Part shown: in pieces, positions 17,628 to 27,008 of the stretch
How the letters are laid out: every line of letters starts with the position of its first letter
Numbering within the stretch: position 1 is the first letter of the stretch
Origin: Chloroflexota bacterium
Lineage (GTDB): Bacteria; Chloroflexota; Limnocylindria; Limnocylindrales; CSP1-4
Length of the DNA stretch: 41,189 nt
Reading direction: 5' to 3'
Assembly: GCA_003152165.1 (NCBI GenBank)
Contig: PLZO01000064.1
Coordinates: 1,093 to 42,281, forward strand
Notes under the pieces: generated by a model
Seen by the model: only the letters and a program-made list of their open reading frames with translations
Told to the model about the DNA's origin: nothing
The model's database searches: none
Made by a program: the position numbers and the translations under genes

Positions 17628-18995
17628 TCATCTCGCGGCGGCGGCGAGGAAGGCCGCCGCACCGACCCGGTCGACGAGGTTCGTGGTCATCTTCCCGGCC
17701 AGAAAGGTCTCGTTGCGGAGGAGGGCCTGGTGGATTGCGAGATTGGTAACCAGGCCGTCGATCACCAGCTCGTCGAGGGCGACCAGCGAACGAGCGATGG
17801 CCGTCGGCCGGTCCGGTCCCCACACGATCAGCTTGCCCAGGAGCGAGTCATAGAACGGCGGGACCTCGTAGCCGGTGAACAGGTGGCTGTCGACCCGGAC
17901 CCCCGGCCCGCCGGGGGCCAGGTAGCGCTCGACGACGCCGCTGCTCGGCCGGAAGTCGTGCTGGGTGTCCTCGGCGTTGATCCGGAATTCGAGGGCGTGG
18001 CCGCGCAGGGTCACGTCGGCCTGGCTGAAGCCCAGCGGCTCCCCCGCGGCAATTCGGATCTGGGTGACCACCAGGTCGATCCCCGTCAGCATCTCCGTAA
18101 TCGGGTGCTCGACCTGGATCCGGCAGTTGATCTCGATGAAATAGGCCTTTCCGGCGGGATCGACCAGGAACTCCAGCGTTCCCACGTTCTCATAGCCGGC
18201 GGCGACGATAGCTCGGATCGCCCGGTCGGCGAGCTCACCCCGAGCGGCGTCACCCAGGGCCGGCGTCGGAGCCTCCTCCAGGAACTTCTGATGGCGGCGC
18301 TGGACGGAGCAGTCACGCTCGCCCAGATGAACCCCGTGCCCGAATCGGTCAACCGCCACCTGGACCTCCACGTGGCGGTTGTCCTCGAGCCATTTCTCCA
18401 GGTACAGCGAGTCATCGCCGAACGCCGCGCGCGCCTCCGAGCGGCAGATCTTCAGGGCGGCCTCGAGTTCGCGCGGGGTGCGCACCATTCGCATGCCCTT
18501 GCCGCCACCACCAGCCGACGGCTTGATCAGGACCGGGTAGCCGATCCGCTCGGCCTCTTCCAGTCCGTGCAGGTCGTCGCGGAGCATCCCGTTTGAGCCC
18601 GGGATGGTAGCCAGACCCTGGGCACCCAACAATCGTCGGGTCGCCTCCTTGCTCGCGAACCGCTCGAGGACCTGGGGTGGCGGCCCGATGAACGTGAGGC
18701 CGTGGGCGCGGACGACCTCCGCAAAGCCCTCGTCCTCGGACAGGAAACCGTAGCCGGGGTGGATCGCGTCGCAACCGGACACGATCGCCGCGCTGATCAC
18801 GGCCGGCGCCGACAGGTAGCTCCGCTTGGCATCGGCGGGGCCGATACAGATCGCCTCGTCTGCCTGCTGGACGGCCAGGCTCTCGCGGTCGGCTTCGCTG
18901 TAGGCAACGACGGCCTCCACGCCGAGGGTCCGGCAGGCGCGCAGGATCCGTACGGCGATCTCGCCCCGGTTGGCGATCAGGATCTTCGAGAACAT
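17628..18995 (-). CDS. accC: Acetyl-CoA carboxylase biotin carboxylase
   Basis: MFSKILIANRGEIAVRILRACRTLGVEAVVAYSEADRESL, HPGYGFLSE, KPSAGGGGKGMRMV, FIEINCRIQVEHPITEMLTGIDLV. Confidence 0.96.
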   Translation of the reverse strand: MFSKILIANRGEIAVRILRACRTLGVEAVVAYSEADRESLAVQQADEAICIGPADAKRSYLSAPAVISAAIVSGCDAIHPGYGFLSEDEGFAEVVRAHGLTFIGPPPQVLERFASKEATRRLLGAQGLATIPGSNGMLRDDLHGLEEAERIGYPVLIKPSAGGGGKGMRMVRTPRELEAALKICRSEARAAFGDDSLYLEKWLEDNRHVEVQVAVDRFGHGVHLGERDCSVQRRHQKFLEEAPTPALGDAARGELADRAIRAIVAAGYENVGTLEFLVDPAGKAYFIEINCRIQVEHPITEMLTGIDLVVTQIRIAAGEPLGFSQADVTLRGHALEFRINAEDTQHDFRPSSGVVERYLAPGGPGVRVDSHLFTGYEVPPFYDSLLGKLIVWGPDRPTAIARSLVALDELVIDGLVTNLAIHQALLRNETFLAGKMTTNLVDRVGAAAFLAAAAR

Positions 18996-19522
18996 CAGGC
19001 GTCCCGTCCGCCTCGCTCGGCCGGCGTCGAGATCAGCTCGATCCAGACAAGCTCCTGACCATACTCGACAGCGTCGCCGTTCTCGACCAGCCCGGCGCCC
19101 ACGATCCCGTTGACGGGTGCGACAACCTCCTGAGGGATGCCCAGCACGTCGACGCTGCCGATTCGGTCGCCGGCCCGGACCCGTGATCCGGAGGCAATCT
19201 CAGGCCGCGGATGGTAGACACCCACGGCGGGCGAGGTGGCGGCCGAGCGGTACGCGTCGCGGGGCGCCTCCGGCGCGGCTGGATGGGCGTGGTCGAGGTG
19301 GCCGGGCCCGGATCTCGTGCTCCGTCCCAGGGCGCCCTTCGCGGCGGCGCCTGCACCGTCTGCCGACCGGCGCAGGCGCACCCTCCAATCGCCCTCGCGG
19401 AGCTCGAGCTCGCCCAGCCCGGTTGCGCCAAGCTTGGCGATCAGGGCGGGCAGCAACTCATCGGCCAGCCCCTCGATCTGGGCGTGGTCGACGAGGCGGG
19501 CGGCCTCATCGCGATCGGGCAC
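18995..19522 (-). CDS. BCCP-like protein with degenerate biotinyl domain (no biotinylation lysine)
   Basis: Located between accC and accA; VGVYHPRPEIASGSRVRAGDRIGSVDVLGIPQEVVAPVNGIVGAGLVENGDAVEYGQELVWIEL; DVLGIPQ replaces EAMKM. Confidence 0.85.
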   Translation of the reverse strand: MPDRDEAARLVDHAQIEGLADELLPALIAKLGATGLGELELREGDWRVRLRRSADGAGAAAKGALGRSTRSGPGHLDHAHPAAPEAPRDAYRSAATSPAVGVYHPRPEIASGSRVRAGDRIGSVDVLGIPQEVVAPVNGIVGAGLVENGDAVEYGQELVWIELISTPAERGGRDA

Positions 19523-19525
19523 GGA

Positions 19526-20557
19526 TCAGACCTCCTCGCGAGCCGGCGGCTCGTCGTGCGAACGTGTCGGATTCGAACCGGTCCCGTTGCTCGCCCGAGC
19601 CGAGCCTCCGAGCAGGTTGCGGAGGCGGTCGGCAAAGCCGGGCCGTTCGGGAATCGCGACCGGCTCAAGATCGACGGTCGTGAACGCGCCGAGGGCACGA
19701 TAGCGCCGATAGCGCGCCTCGATCAGCTCATCGAGCGGACGGCGCTCCAGAGCGGCAAGATGCCGGACGACCGCGGTCTTGATCGTGGCGGCCGTCGCGG
19801 GATGATCCGTGTGGGCACCGCCGCGCGGTTCCGGGATGACCTCGTCGACGACTCCGAGCTGGAGCTGGTCGGTGGCCGTCATCCGCATCGCCAATGCAGC
19901 CGCCGGTGCCTGGTCGGGCGTCCGCCACAGGATCGAGGCGCAGCCCTCTGGGCTGATCACCGAGTAGACGGCGTTCTCGAGGGCCAGCACGACATCGCCC
20001 ACCGCGATCGCGAGGGCGCCACCCGAGCCTCCCTCGCCGGTGATCACGGTCACGATCGGAGTCTGCAGCCGGGTCATCAGCGCGATCGAACGAGCGATCG
20101 CCTCGGCGATTCCGCGCTCCTCCGACTCCGCCCCGGGATGAGCGCCGGGCACGTCGACGAAGGTCACGATCGGCAGGCCCAGCCGTTCGCCCAGCTCCAT
20201 CACCCGCATTGCCTTGCGGTAGCCCTCGGGGTGGGGCATCCCGAAGTTGCGCCGGATGTTCTCGTCCGTCTCGGCGCCCTTCTGCTGGCCGACCACGACG
20301 ACCCGCCGGTCGTCGATCCGGGCCAGGCCGGCCACAATCGCCGGGTCATCGCCGAAGAAGCGATCGCCGTGGAGCTCTACGAAGTCATCGGCGATCAGGG
20401 CCAGCAGCTCCAGCGTCCTGGGGCGGCGGAGGTTACGAGCGAGCTGGACCTTCGCCCAGACGGCGGCCGTTGGGTCGGCGGGTGCCTCCGGCTCGCGTGC
20501 GAGATCCGCATCCGAACTTCCTTTGCGCCCGCTTCGGCCGATCAGGCGCTCAACCAC
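19526..20557 (-). CDS. accA: Acetyl-CoA carboxylase carboxyltransferase subunit alpha
   Basis: VQLARNLRRPRTLELLALI, FVELHGDRFFGDDPAIVAG, GMPHPEGYRKAMRVMELGERLGLPIVTFVDVPGAHPGAESEERG, SPEGCASILW; GTG start overlapping accD. Confidence 0.95.
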   Translation of the reverse strand: MVERLIGRSGRKGSSDADLAREPEAPADPTAAVWAKVQLARNLRRPRTLELLALIADDFVELHGDRFFGDDPAIVAGLARIDDRRVVVVGQQKGAETDENIRRNFGMPHPEGYRKAMRVMELGERLGLPIVTFVDVPGAHPGAESEERGIAEAIARSIALMTRLQTPIVTVITGEGGSGGALAIAVGDVVLALENAVYSVISPEGCASILWRTPDQAPAAALAMRMTATDQLQLGVVDEVIPEPRGGAHTDHPATAATIKTAVVRHLAALERRPLDELIEARYRRYRALGAFTTVDLEPVAIPERPGFADRLRNLLGGSARASNGTGSNPTRSHDEPPAREEV

Positions 20558-21494
20558 GGACGGCCTCGTCGGACTCGGGGATGACCCGCTCGGCAAGTGC
20601 ACTGAGGAACGACAGCGGCCGAAACGCCGGGATGTTGCCGTTGTCCGAGGACGGAGCGGGCAGCTGAACCGGGGCCAGCAGGGCGACCAGCTTGACCAGT
20701 TCGTCGCGAAGGTTCGAGCGATGCACGATCCGGTCGACGAAGCCATGGTTGAACAGGAACTCGGAGCGCTGGAAGCCTTCGGGCAGCTCGCCCTGGATCG
20801 TGCCGGCACTGACTCGCGCCCCGGCGAAGCCGATCAACGCGTTCGGCTCGGCCAGGTTCACGTCGCCAAGCGCCGCGAACGAGGCGAAGACGCCGCCGGT
20901 GGTTGGGTCGCTCATCACTGAGATCAGGGGCACGCCGGCCAGGCGCAGCCGTTCGGTCGCAGCCACCGTCTTGACCAGCTGCATGAGCGACAGGGTGCCC
21001 TCCTGCATCCGTGCTCCACCCGAGGCCGACACGATGACCAGCGGGATGCGCCGAGCGAGCGCCGCTTCGGCCGATCGAGCGACCTTCTCGCCCACGACGC
21101 TGCCCATCGAACCGCCCATGAACGAGAAGTCCATGACGCACATCGCGACCTGCCGGCCACCGATCGAGCCAAACCCCCAGACAGCTGCGTCGCGCAACCC
21201 CGTCGTCGCCTGGGCTGCGCTGACCCGATCGGGATACGCCTTGAGGTCAACGAAGCCGAGCGGATCGAGCGACTGGAGGCCTGCGTCGCATTCCTCGAAG
21301 CTGTCCGGGTCGAGCAGGAGGTTGAGCCGGGCCGGGGCGGACAACCGGAAGTGGTGGCCGCAGTTCGAACAGACCCGGAGGACCTTCTCGAGTTGCTTGT
21401 TGAAGAGCATCTCCTGGCATGACGGGCACTGGGTCCAGAGGTCGGGTGGGTAAGCATCCCGGCGCTGGCGAAACGACGGCAGCTTGATCGGCAT
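20550..21494 (-). CDS. accD: Acetyl-CoA carboxylase carboxyltransferase subunit beta
   Basis: CPSCQEMLFNKQLEKVLRVCSNCGHHFRLSA zinc finger; SASGGARMQEGTLSLMQLVKT; ISVMSDPTTGGVFASFA. Confidence 0.96.
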   Translation of the reverse strand: MPIKLPSFRQRRDAYPPDLWTQCPSCQEMLFNKQLEKVLRVCSNCGHHFRLSAPARLNLLLDPDSFEECDAGLQSLDPLGFVDLKAYPDRVSAAQATTGLRDAAVWGFGSIGGRQVAMCVMDFSFMGGSMGSVVGEKVARSAEAALARRIPLVIVSASGGARMQEGTLSLMQLVKTVAATERLRLAGVPLISVMSDPTTGGVFASFAALGDVNLAEPNALIGFAGARVSAGTIQGELPEGFQRSEFLFNHGFVDRIVHRSNLRDELVKLVALLAPVQLPAPSSDNGNIPAFRPLSFLSALAERVIPESDEAVRG

Positions 21495-22018
21495 CAGGCG
21501 AGACCACCCTGGTGATTCGTCCGGCCACGGGCGGCCCGGATTGCCCGGACCATCGGATGGGCCGGCCGGCTGAGACGCCAGGCCACGAGCGCCGCCCCGG
21601 CCAGCGAGATGGCGGCCGAGGTCAGGGCGCCGCCGATCAACAGCGGCCGGGCGCGGATCGCGAATGGATCGTCGTCGACGAGACGGGCGGGGTCGAGGAG
21701 GTCGACCGGGTCGAACTCAGCGCTGCCGATCACGACCAGGGGCCGGGGAAGGTCCGACTCAGCGGTGGCGGCCGGCATCCGGAGGTTGCCGGCCAGGTCG
21801 GCCAGCCGGCGGGCCAGGCGCTCCTCGAACCGGAACGATGGGTGGACTCGAACAAGATCGGAGGACAGCCGTTCGGCGGTCGCGCGAAGGTCAGCGTCGA
21901 GTTGTGGATCGTGCAGGGCGACGATGGCGCCACGCTCGCGGGCAACCAGAATCGACTCGAGATAGCGATCGACCCGGAGCGCCTCGATCTCCGGCTCGTG
22001 GTCGGCGCCGAGCGTCAC
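21494..22018 (-). CDS. Single-pass membrane protein encoded directly downstream of the ECF sigma gene (candidate anti-sigma)
   Basis: GTG start overlaps the sigma stop (GTGA); C-terminal TM segment PLLIGGALTSAAISLAGAALVAWRL; no homolog recognised. Confidence 0.6.
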   Translation of the reverse strand: MTLGADHEPEIEALRVDRYLESILVARERGAIVALHDPQLDADLRATAERLSSDLVRVHPSFRFEERLARRLADLAGNLRMPAATAESDLPRPLVVIGSAEFDPVDLLDPARLVDDDPFAIRARPLLIGGALTSAAISLAGAALVAWRLSRPAHPMVRAIRAARGRTNHQGGLA

Positions 22019-22635
22019 CAGCGTCGGCCGCCCAGATCCCGGGCGACGGCGCGCAGGCCGCGGTGGATCAGGACCCGGACCGCACCCTCCGAGCGGCCCA
22101 GGATGCCGGCGATCTCTGCTGTCGACATCTCCTCCACAAAGCGGAGGACGAGGGCTCGCCGACGCTCCGCGGGTAGCCGCCCCACAGCCGCCCATGCGGC
22201 ACCCGCCTCCTGGCGCCGGCTCACATCACCTTCGATGTCCAGCGGGTCGGCCACGATCGCCGCCACCTCGATCGGCACGACCAGATGGCGGCGTCGGCCA
22301 CGCCGGATATTCGCGACCACGTTCCGGGCGATCCGGAAGAGCCAGACCCGGAACGTGGAGGCGCCCTCGCCGTCGGCCGGCCGGGCCCGCTCCTCGAAGC
22401 GCGACAGGGCGCCGAGGGCGAGCATGAACGTGCGCTCGGCGGCGTCCTCCGCGTCGTGGTGGCTGCCGAGTTCGTAGTAGGCGTAGCTGTACACCTGGGC
22501 CAGGTACTTCCGATACAGGGCGTCGAAGGCTGCCGGGTCGCGCAGGGCAGCCTCGACGAGGGCTCGATCACGATCGAGGTGGACGAGACGGTGATCGTTC
22601 TCCGTCTTCACTCTCCTAAACACCGGACGAGCCAC
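22015..22635 (-). CDS. RNA polymerase ECF-type sigma factor
   Basis: DPAAFDALYRKYLAQVYSYAYYELGSHHDAEDAAERTFMLAL; LPAERRRALVLRFVEEMSTAEIAGILGRSEGAVRVLIHRGLRAV. Confidence 0.93.
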   Translation of the reverse strand: MARPVFRRVKTENDHRLVHLDRDRALVEAALRDPAAFDALYRKYLAQVYSYAYYELGSHHDAEDAAERTFMLALGALSRFEERARPADGEGASTFRVWLFRIARNVVANIRRGRRRHLVVPIEVAAIVADPLDIEGDVSRRQEAGAAWAAVGRLPAERRRALVLRFVEEMSTAEIAGILGRSEGAVRVLIHRGLRAVARDLGGRRW

Positions 22636-22639
22636 CGCG

Positions 22640-23602
22640 TTACACCTCCACGGCTGGCAATTCGGGCCGGGGCGCCGAGCGGGCTGTGGGCGTTGGGCTC
22701 GACGGCAGCCTGAGGTGATGAATCTCGCCGGTCAGGATTGTCCGCTCGCCGCCGGGCGCAGCCGGATCCTCGATAACGAGGCCACCGGACCGGGCATCAA
22801 CGCCCAGCGCCCGCGTCTCGAGAGGCGGGCCGTCGGGCAGCTCGAGCCTGATTCGCCGGCCGTTGGTCAACTGGCGGTCCACCCAGTCGGCGATGTCGAA
22901 GTGGCCGCCACGCAGGGCGATCGTGCGCGCCTCCACCCGGTCGATGAACGCGGCGAACAGCGCCGGGAGGTCGATCGGTCGGCCGCTGGAGGCAACCCGC
23001 AGGCTGGTCATCGTATCGGCCAGCTCGGCCGGGAAATCGGCCGCAGCCCAGTCGACGTTCAGGCCGAGGCCGATGATCACCCGCGGGTCGGCCGTTCCCA
23101 ACCCGATCGTCTCGCCCAGGACACCGCCCACTTTGCGCACGTCCAGCGGCCCATCGAGCAGGCGGTTGGCCGCCTCGCCGGTGGCGTTGGCCAATCGAAC
23201 GCCGGCCACGCCGGTCGTTTCGACCACGAGGTCGTTCGGCCACTTCAATCGAATCGCCCGGTCAGGCAGGCCCGCGACCTCCTCGGCCGCATCAGCCATC
23301 GCCAGCGAGACGATGGCGGCCAGACGCCAGGCTCGATCCGGGCTGAGCCACGTCGGCCGAAACCCGATCGAGCAGAGCAACCCGGCGCCCGCCGGTGCCA
23401 GCCACGTCCGCCCGTTGCGGCCGCGGCCGGCAGTCTGCTCGTCGGCGACGGCCAGGCAGACCTCGGGCGCACCTTCGGCCAGCCAGGAGCGAACGACGTC
23501 GTTCGTCGAACCTACGCTTGGGAAGCGCTCCTGACGGCTGATGAACGGCCCATCCTCGGCCGGCTCGAAGGCCATCGCCGGCTGCGTCTCGACGCTGGTC
23601 AA
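22640..23602 (-). CDS. birA: Biotin-[acetyl-CoA-carboxylase] ligase (no N-terminal HTH)
   Basis: PSVGSTNDVVRSWLAEG, ADEQTAGRGRNGRTWLAPAGAGLLCSI, IRLKWPNDLV, IGLGLNVDW. Confidence 0.93.
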   Translation of the reverse strand: MTSVETQPAMAFEPAEDGPFISRQERFPSVGSTNDVVRSWLAEGAPEVCLAVADEQTAGRGRNGRTWLAPAGAGLLCSIGFRPTWLSPDRAWRLAAIVSLAMADAAEEVAGLPDRAIRLKWPNDLVVETTGVAGVRLANATGEAANRLLDGPLDVRKVGGVLGETIGLGTADPRVIIGLGLNVDWAAADFPAELADTMTSLRVASSGRPIDLPALFAAFIDRVEARTIALRGGHFDIADWVDRQLTNGRRIRLELPDGPPLETRALGVDARSGGLVIEDPAAPGGERTILTGEIHHLRLPSSPTPTARSAPRPELPAVEV

Positions 23603-24945
23603 GCCGCGCCGGAGGTTGTCTCGCCGCCGCCCGGACGGGCGGCCGGATCTCCCTGGATTGCCTCCGGCCGCTCAAGGGCGAAGGCCGCATGGAGCGCCCG
23701 GACCGCGGTCTCGACCTGGTCCTCGGCGATGATGCAGGTGATCCGTACCTCGCTCGTCGAGATCATCTCGATGTTCACCTCGGCGTCGGCCAGCGCCCCG
23801 AACATCCGGGCGGCGTAACCGGGCGCATTGTGGATGCCCGCACCTACAATCGACACCTTGGCAACGGCTGAGTCGGCCGTCATCTCGCGGAAGCCCAGGT
23901 CGCGGATGATCGGCCCCAGGATCCGTTTTGCCCGGCCAAGCTCGACCTCGGCGATGGTGAAGCTCATGTCGGTCGAGCCAGCGTGGCCGACATTCTGGAC
24001 GATCATGTCCACGTTGATCCCGGCATCGGCCAGCGGAGCGAAAATCTGATGGGCGACACCCGGCCGGTCCGGAACTGCGACCAGGGTGATCTTGGCCACG
24101 TTCCGATCATGGGCCAGGCCGCGAACCTTGTTGCGCTGCTCCACGAACGGATCCTCCTTGATCAGGGTCCCCGGGGCGTCTTCGAACGAACTGAGGACCT
24201 CGATGACGACGTCATTGACCCAGCCCAGCTCCACGGCCCGGACCTGCATGACCTGGGCACCCTGGTGGGCGAGCTCGAGCATCTCCTCGTAGCCGATCAC
24301 CGCCAACTGCCGGGCGTCGGCCACGATCCGCGGATCAGCCGTGTAGATCCCGCGCACGTCGGTGAACACCTGGCAGCGAGTCGCTCCCAGCCGCGCTGCC
24401 AATGCGATCGCGGTGGTGTCCGAGCCGCCCCTGCCCAGCGTAGTGGTCTCGGCTTGCTCGAGGTCGGTCTGGCTGACGCCCTGGAACCCGGCCACGATCA
24501 CGACCCGGCCGTTGGCCAGTTCCTGGCGGACCCGGCGGGGATCGACGTTGGCGATCCGGGCCCGACCGTGGCGGCCGTCGGTGGTGATCCCGGCCTGGGC
24601 CCCGGTCAGGCTGACTGCGGGGACGCCCAGGGCCTGGAGCGCCATCGACACGAGCGTCGCGCTCTGGTGCTCGCCGGTCGCCAGGAGCATGTCCAGCTCG
24701 CGCGAATCCGGATCGTCGGTGATTGCGGCGGCGAGGGCCAGCAGCTCGTCGGTCGTGTCGCCCATTGCGGAGACAACGACGACGAGGTCGGACCCGCCAT
24801 CCCGCTCGCGGGCGATCCGCCGGGCGACACGCCGAATTCGGTCCGCGTCGCCTACCGACGAGCCGCCGAACTTCTGGACGACGAGCGGGCGGGCGGCAGC
24901 CGGGAGGGGCGGCTCGGAGGTGGCCTCGGATCCGGGTACGAACAT
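23599..24945 (-). CDS. lysC: Aspartate kinase
   Basis: LVVQKFGGSSVGDADRIRRVA, GRGGSDTTAIALAARLGATRCQVFTDVRGIYTADPRI, C-terminal ACT repeats; start set at ATG 24945. Confidence 0.96.
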   Translation of the reverse strand: MFVPGSEATSEPPLPAAARPLVVQKFGGSSVGDADRIRRVARRIARERDGGSDLVVVVSAMGDTTDELLALAAAITDDPDSRELDMLLATGEHQSATLVSMALQALGVPAVSLTGAQAGITTDGRHGRARIANVDPRRVRQELANGRVVIVAGFQGVSQTDLEQAETTTLGRGGSDTTAIALAARLGATRCQVFTDVRGIYTADPRIVADARQLAVIGYEEMLELAHQGAQVMQVRAVELGWVNDVVIEVLSSFEDAPGTLIKEDPFVEQRNKVRGLAHDRNVAKITLVAVPDRPGVAHQIFAPLADAGINVDMIVQNVGHAGSTDMSFTIAEVELGRAKRILGPIIRDLGFREMTADSAVAKVSIVGAGIHNAPGYAARMFGALADAEVNIEMISTSEVRITCIIAEDQVETAVRALHAAFALERPEAIQGDPAARPGGGETTSGAA

Positions 24946-24952
24946 TCGGCCG

Positions 24953-24958
24953 ATTCTA
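24953..24958 (-). promoter_or_regulatory. Putative -10 element of a leaderless lysC transcript
   Basis: Minus strand TAGAAT-N7-ATG(lysC). Confidence 0.5.
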
Positions 24959-25030
24959 GCAGCGGGATCGCGTGCGTCCCCGGCGCCGCTTCGCGCTACG
25001 CTTCGCAGGCCCTGACTTGGAGGTCCGCCG

Positions 25031-25795
25031 ATGTGTTTCGATCTCGACAGCCACCCGCCGATCCGGCCGATCGCGGGGGGCGCCCTCGACCACGAGGATC
25101 TTGTCCTGGCCTGCACGGACGGCAGCCAGTTCGCGGCGTTCCGGGCGCGGGCGGTCGATCCACGCGGCGCCGGGGTGGTGATCCTGCCCGATGTTCGCGG
25201 CCTCTATTCGTTCTACGAGGAGCTGGCTCTGCGCTTCGCCGAGGCCGGCATTGACGCCCTCGCCATCGACTACTTCGGGCGGACCGCCGGCGCGAGCAAG
25301 CGTGACGCGGACTTCCCATACATGGAGCACGTCCCCCAGACGAAGCTAGCCGAGTTGCGGGCCGACTTGACCGCCGGGGTCGAGGAGTTACGCCGGGACG
25401 CCCGGGTCCGGGCCGTCTTCGTGATCGGCTTCTGTTTCGGCGGACGGCTGGCGTACACGGCTACCACGTTCGGCCTCGTCCTGTCCGGCGCGATCGGGTT
25501 CTACGGGATGCCGACCGGCGATCGACCGGGCTACCCGGCCCCGGCCAGCGTGGCGGCGGCGATGGCCAGCCCAATCCTGGGCCTGTTCGGCGGCGCCGAT
25601 GCGGCCATCCCACCTGAGGCGATCGCGGAGTTCGAGGGGGCCCTCAAGGCGGCCGGCGTCGATCACGAAGTGGTGACCTATCCCGGTGCCCCGCACAGCT
25701 TCTTCGACCGCAAGGCTGCCGATTACGGACCGGCGTCCGCCGACGCCTGGAGCCGGACCCTAGGCTTCATCGCGGCGCAAACCCCCAGCGCCTGA
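25031..25795 (+). CDS. Dienelactone hydrolase family protein
   Basis: VILPDVRGLYSFYEELALRFAEAGIDALAIDYFGRTAG, VIGFCFGGRLAY (GxCxGG nucleophile), LFGGADAAIP, YPGAPHSFFDRK. Confidence 0.93.
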   Translation: MCFDLDSHPPIRPIAGGALDHEDLVLACTDGSQFAAFRARAVDPRGAGVVILPDVRGLYSFYEELALRFAEAGIDALAIDYFGRTAGASKRDADFPYMEHVPQTKLAELRADLTAGVEELRRDARVRAVFVIGFCFGGRLAYTATTFGLVLSGAIGFYGMPTGDRPGYPAPASVAAAMASPILGLFGGADAAIPPEAIAEFEGALKAAGVDHEVVTYPGAPHSFFDRKAADYGPASADAWSRTLGFIAAQTPSA

Positions 25796-25850
25796 AGCTG
25801 ATCGGGGAACGGGCTTGGCCTCACGCCCGTGACGAGCACGAGGCGGCCGC

Positions 25851-26042
25851 TCAGTGGCGGATCAGGGTGGCGAAAAGCAACACGAGCACGACGACCACCA
25901 CCAGGGCCACGATCGGAAATCCGCCCGGCACCACCCGGCTGGTCTGGTTCACGATCGAGTTGATCGTGGCCGCGATCGAGTTCAGGGCGCCGCCGACGAC
26001 GCTGCCCAGCCCATGTCCGACGGACTGGGCGAGCCCGTCCAT
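25851..26042 (-). CDS. Small membrane protein (63 aa)
   Basis: MDGLAQSVGHGLGSVVGGALNSIAATINSIVNQTSRVVPGGFPIVALVVVVVLVLLFATLIRH; start overlaps thrB stop; one strong TM. Confidence 0.6.
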   Translation of the reverse strand: MDGLAQSVGHGLGSVVGGALNSIAATINSIVNQTSRVVPGGFPIVALVVVVVLVLLFATLIRH

Positions 26043-27004
26043 CAGGCGTTGGCCACGACGCGGGCGCCGGCGTTGCGAGGGGCGGCGATCGCGACCCGTC
26101 CGGGCACGTCCAGGTCCGCCGCAACCGCGCTGAGCGCGCCCTCGATCCGGCTCAGGGTCGCCAGTCCATCCGCGAACGCGATCACGGACGAGCCGGCACC
26201 CGACAGGCAGGCTCCCACGGCCCCGGCGTCACGAGCGGCCTGGACCAGGGCCGGAAATTGCGGATACACGGCCGCCCGGTACGGCTCGTGGAGGCGATCC
26301 AGGGTGAGAGCGCCCAGATGCTCGTACGTGCCTGAAGCGATTCCAGCCACGCCGATCGCGACCCGCCCCAGATTCGCGATGGCGTCCTCCAACGGGACGG
26401 TCTTCGGCAGGACCTCGCGCATCCGTGCCGTCGACAGGCGCAGCTCCGGGATGAACAGGACCACCTTCAGGTCGCGCGGGACGTTGAACCGGATCGTCGT
26501 CGGCGGACTGGCCGACGAGTCGACGACGACGAAGCCGCCATGCAGGGCGGCCGCGGCGTTGTCCGCATGACCCTCGATTCCGGTCGCCAACCGGAGCAGC
26601 TCGGCCGGACTGAGCGGCCCGCCCAGCAGGGTATTGCCGGCCAGCAAGCCGCCGACGGTCGCGGCCGCCGACGAGCCGAGGCCACGGCTGAGCGGAATCC
26701 GGTTGCGCATCGAGATTCGCCATCCGATCTGCTCGGGCAGCTGACCGCGAACTGCCACGAGGGCGGCCTCCAGTCCCTGGACGAAGCGGTTGTGCCGGTC
26801 GTCGGTCAGCTCGTTGGCACCTTCGCCCTCAATCTCGAGCTCGATCGCACCTCGGCTCCAGCCGCGCACTTCGAGGTTGATCCGGTTGACCAGGTCCAGG
26901 GCCAGGCCGAGGCAGTCGTAGCCCGCCCCCAGGTTGGCCGAGGACGCCGGCACCTCGACCGTGACCCGCCGCCCGTCGAGCTCGGCCAGCCAGTTCGTCA
27001 CCAT
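26042..27004 (-). CDS. thrB: Homoserine kinase
   Basis: VEVPASSANLGAGYDCLGLALDL, RIPLSRGLGSSAAATVGGLLAGN, CLSGAGSSVIAF (GHMP kinase). Confidence 0.95.
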   Translation of the reverse strand: MVTNWLAELDGRRVTVEVPASSANLGAGYDCLGLALDLVNRINLEVRGWSRGAIELEIEGEGANELTDDRHNRFVQGLEAALVAVRGQLPEQIGWRISMRNRIPLSRGLGSSAAATVGGLLAGNTLLGGPLSPAELLRLATGIEGHADNAAAALHGGFVVVDSSASPPTTIRFNVPRDLKVVLFIPELRLSTARMREVLPKTVPLEDAIANLGRVAIGVAGIASGTYEHLGALTLDRLHEPYRAAVYPQFPALVQAARDAGAVGACLSGAGSSVIAFADGLATLSRIEGALSAVAADLDVPGRVAIAAPRNAGARVVANA

Positions 27005-27008
27005 CGCC

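Noticed and set aside
19555-19590. GGTTCGAATCC (minus strand), resembling a tRNA T-loop
   Set aside because: Lies inside the accA C-terminus; T-stem pairs poorly and no acceptor, D or anticodon arm can be built around it
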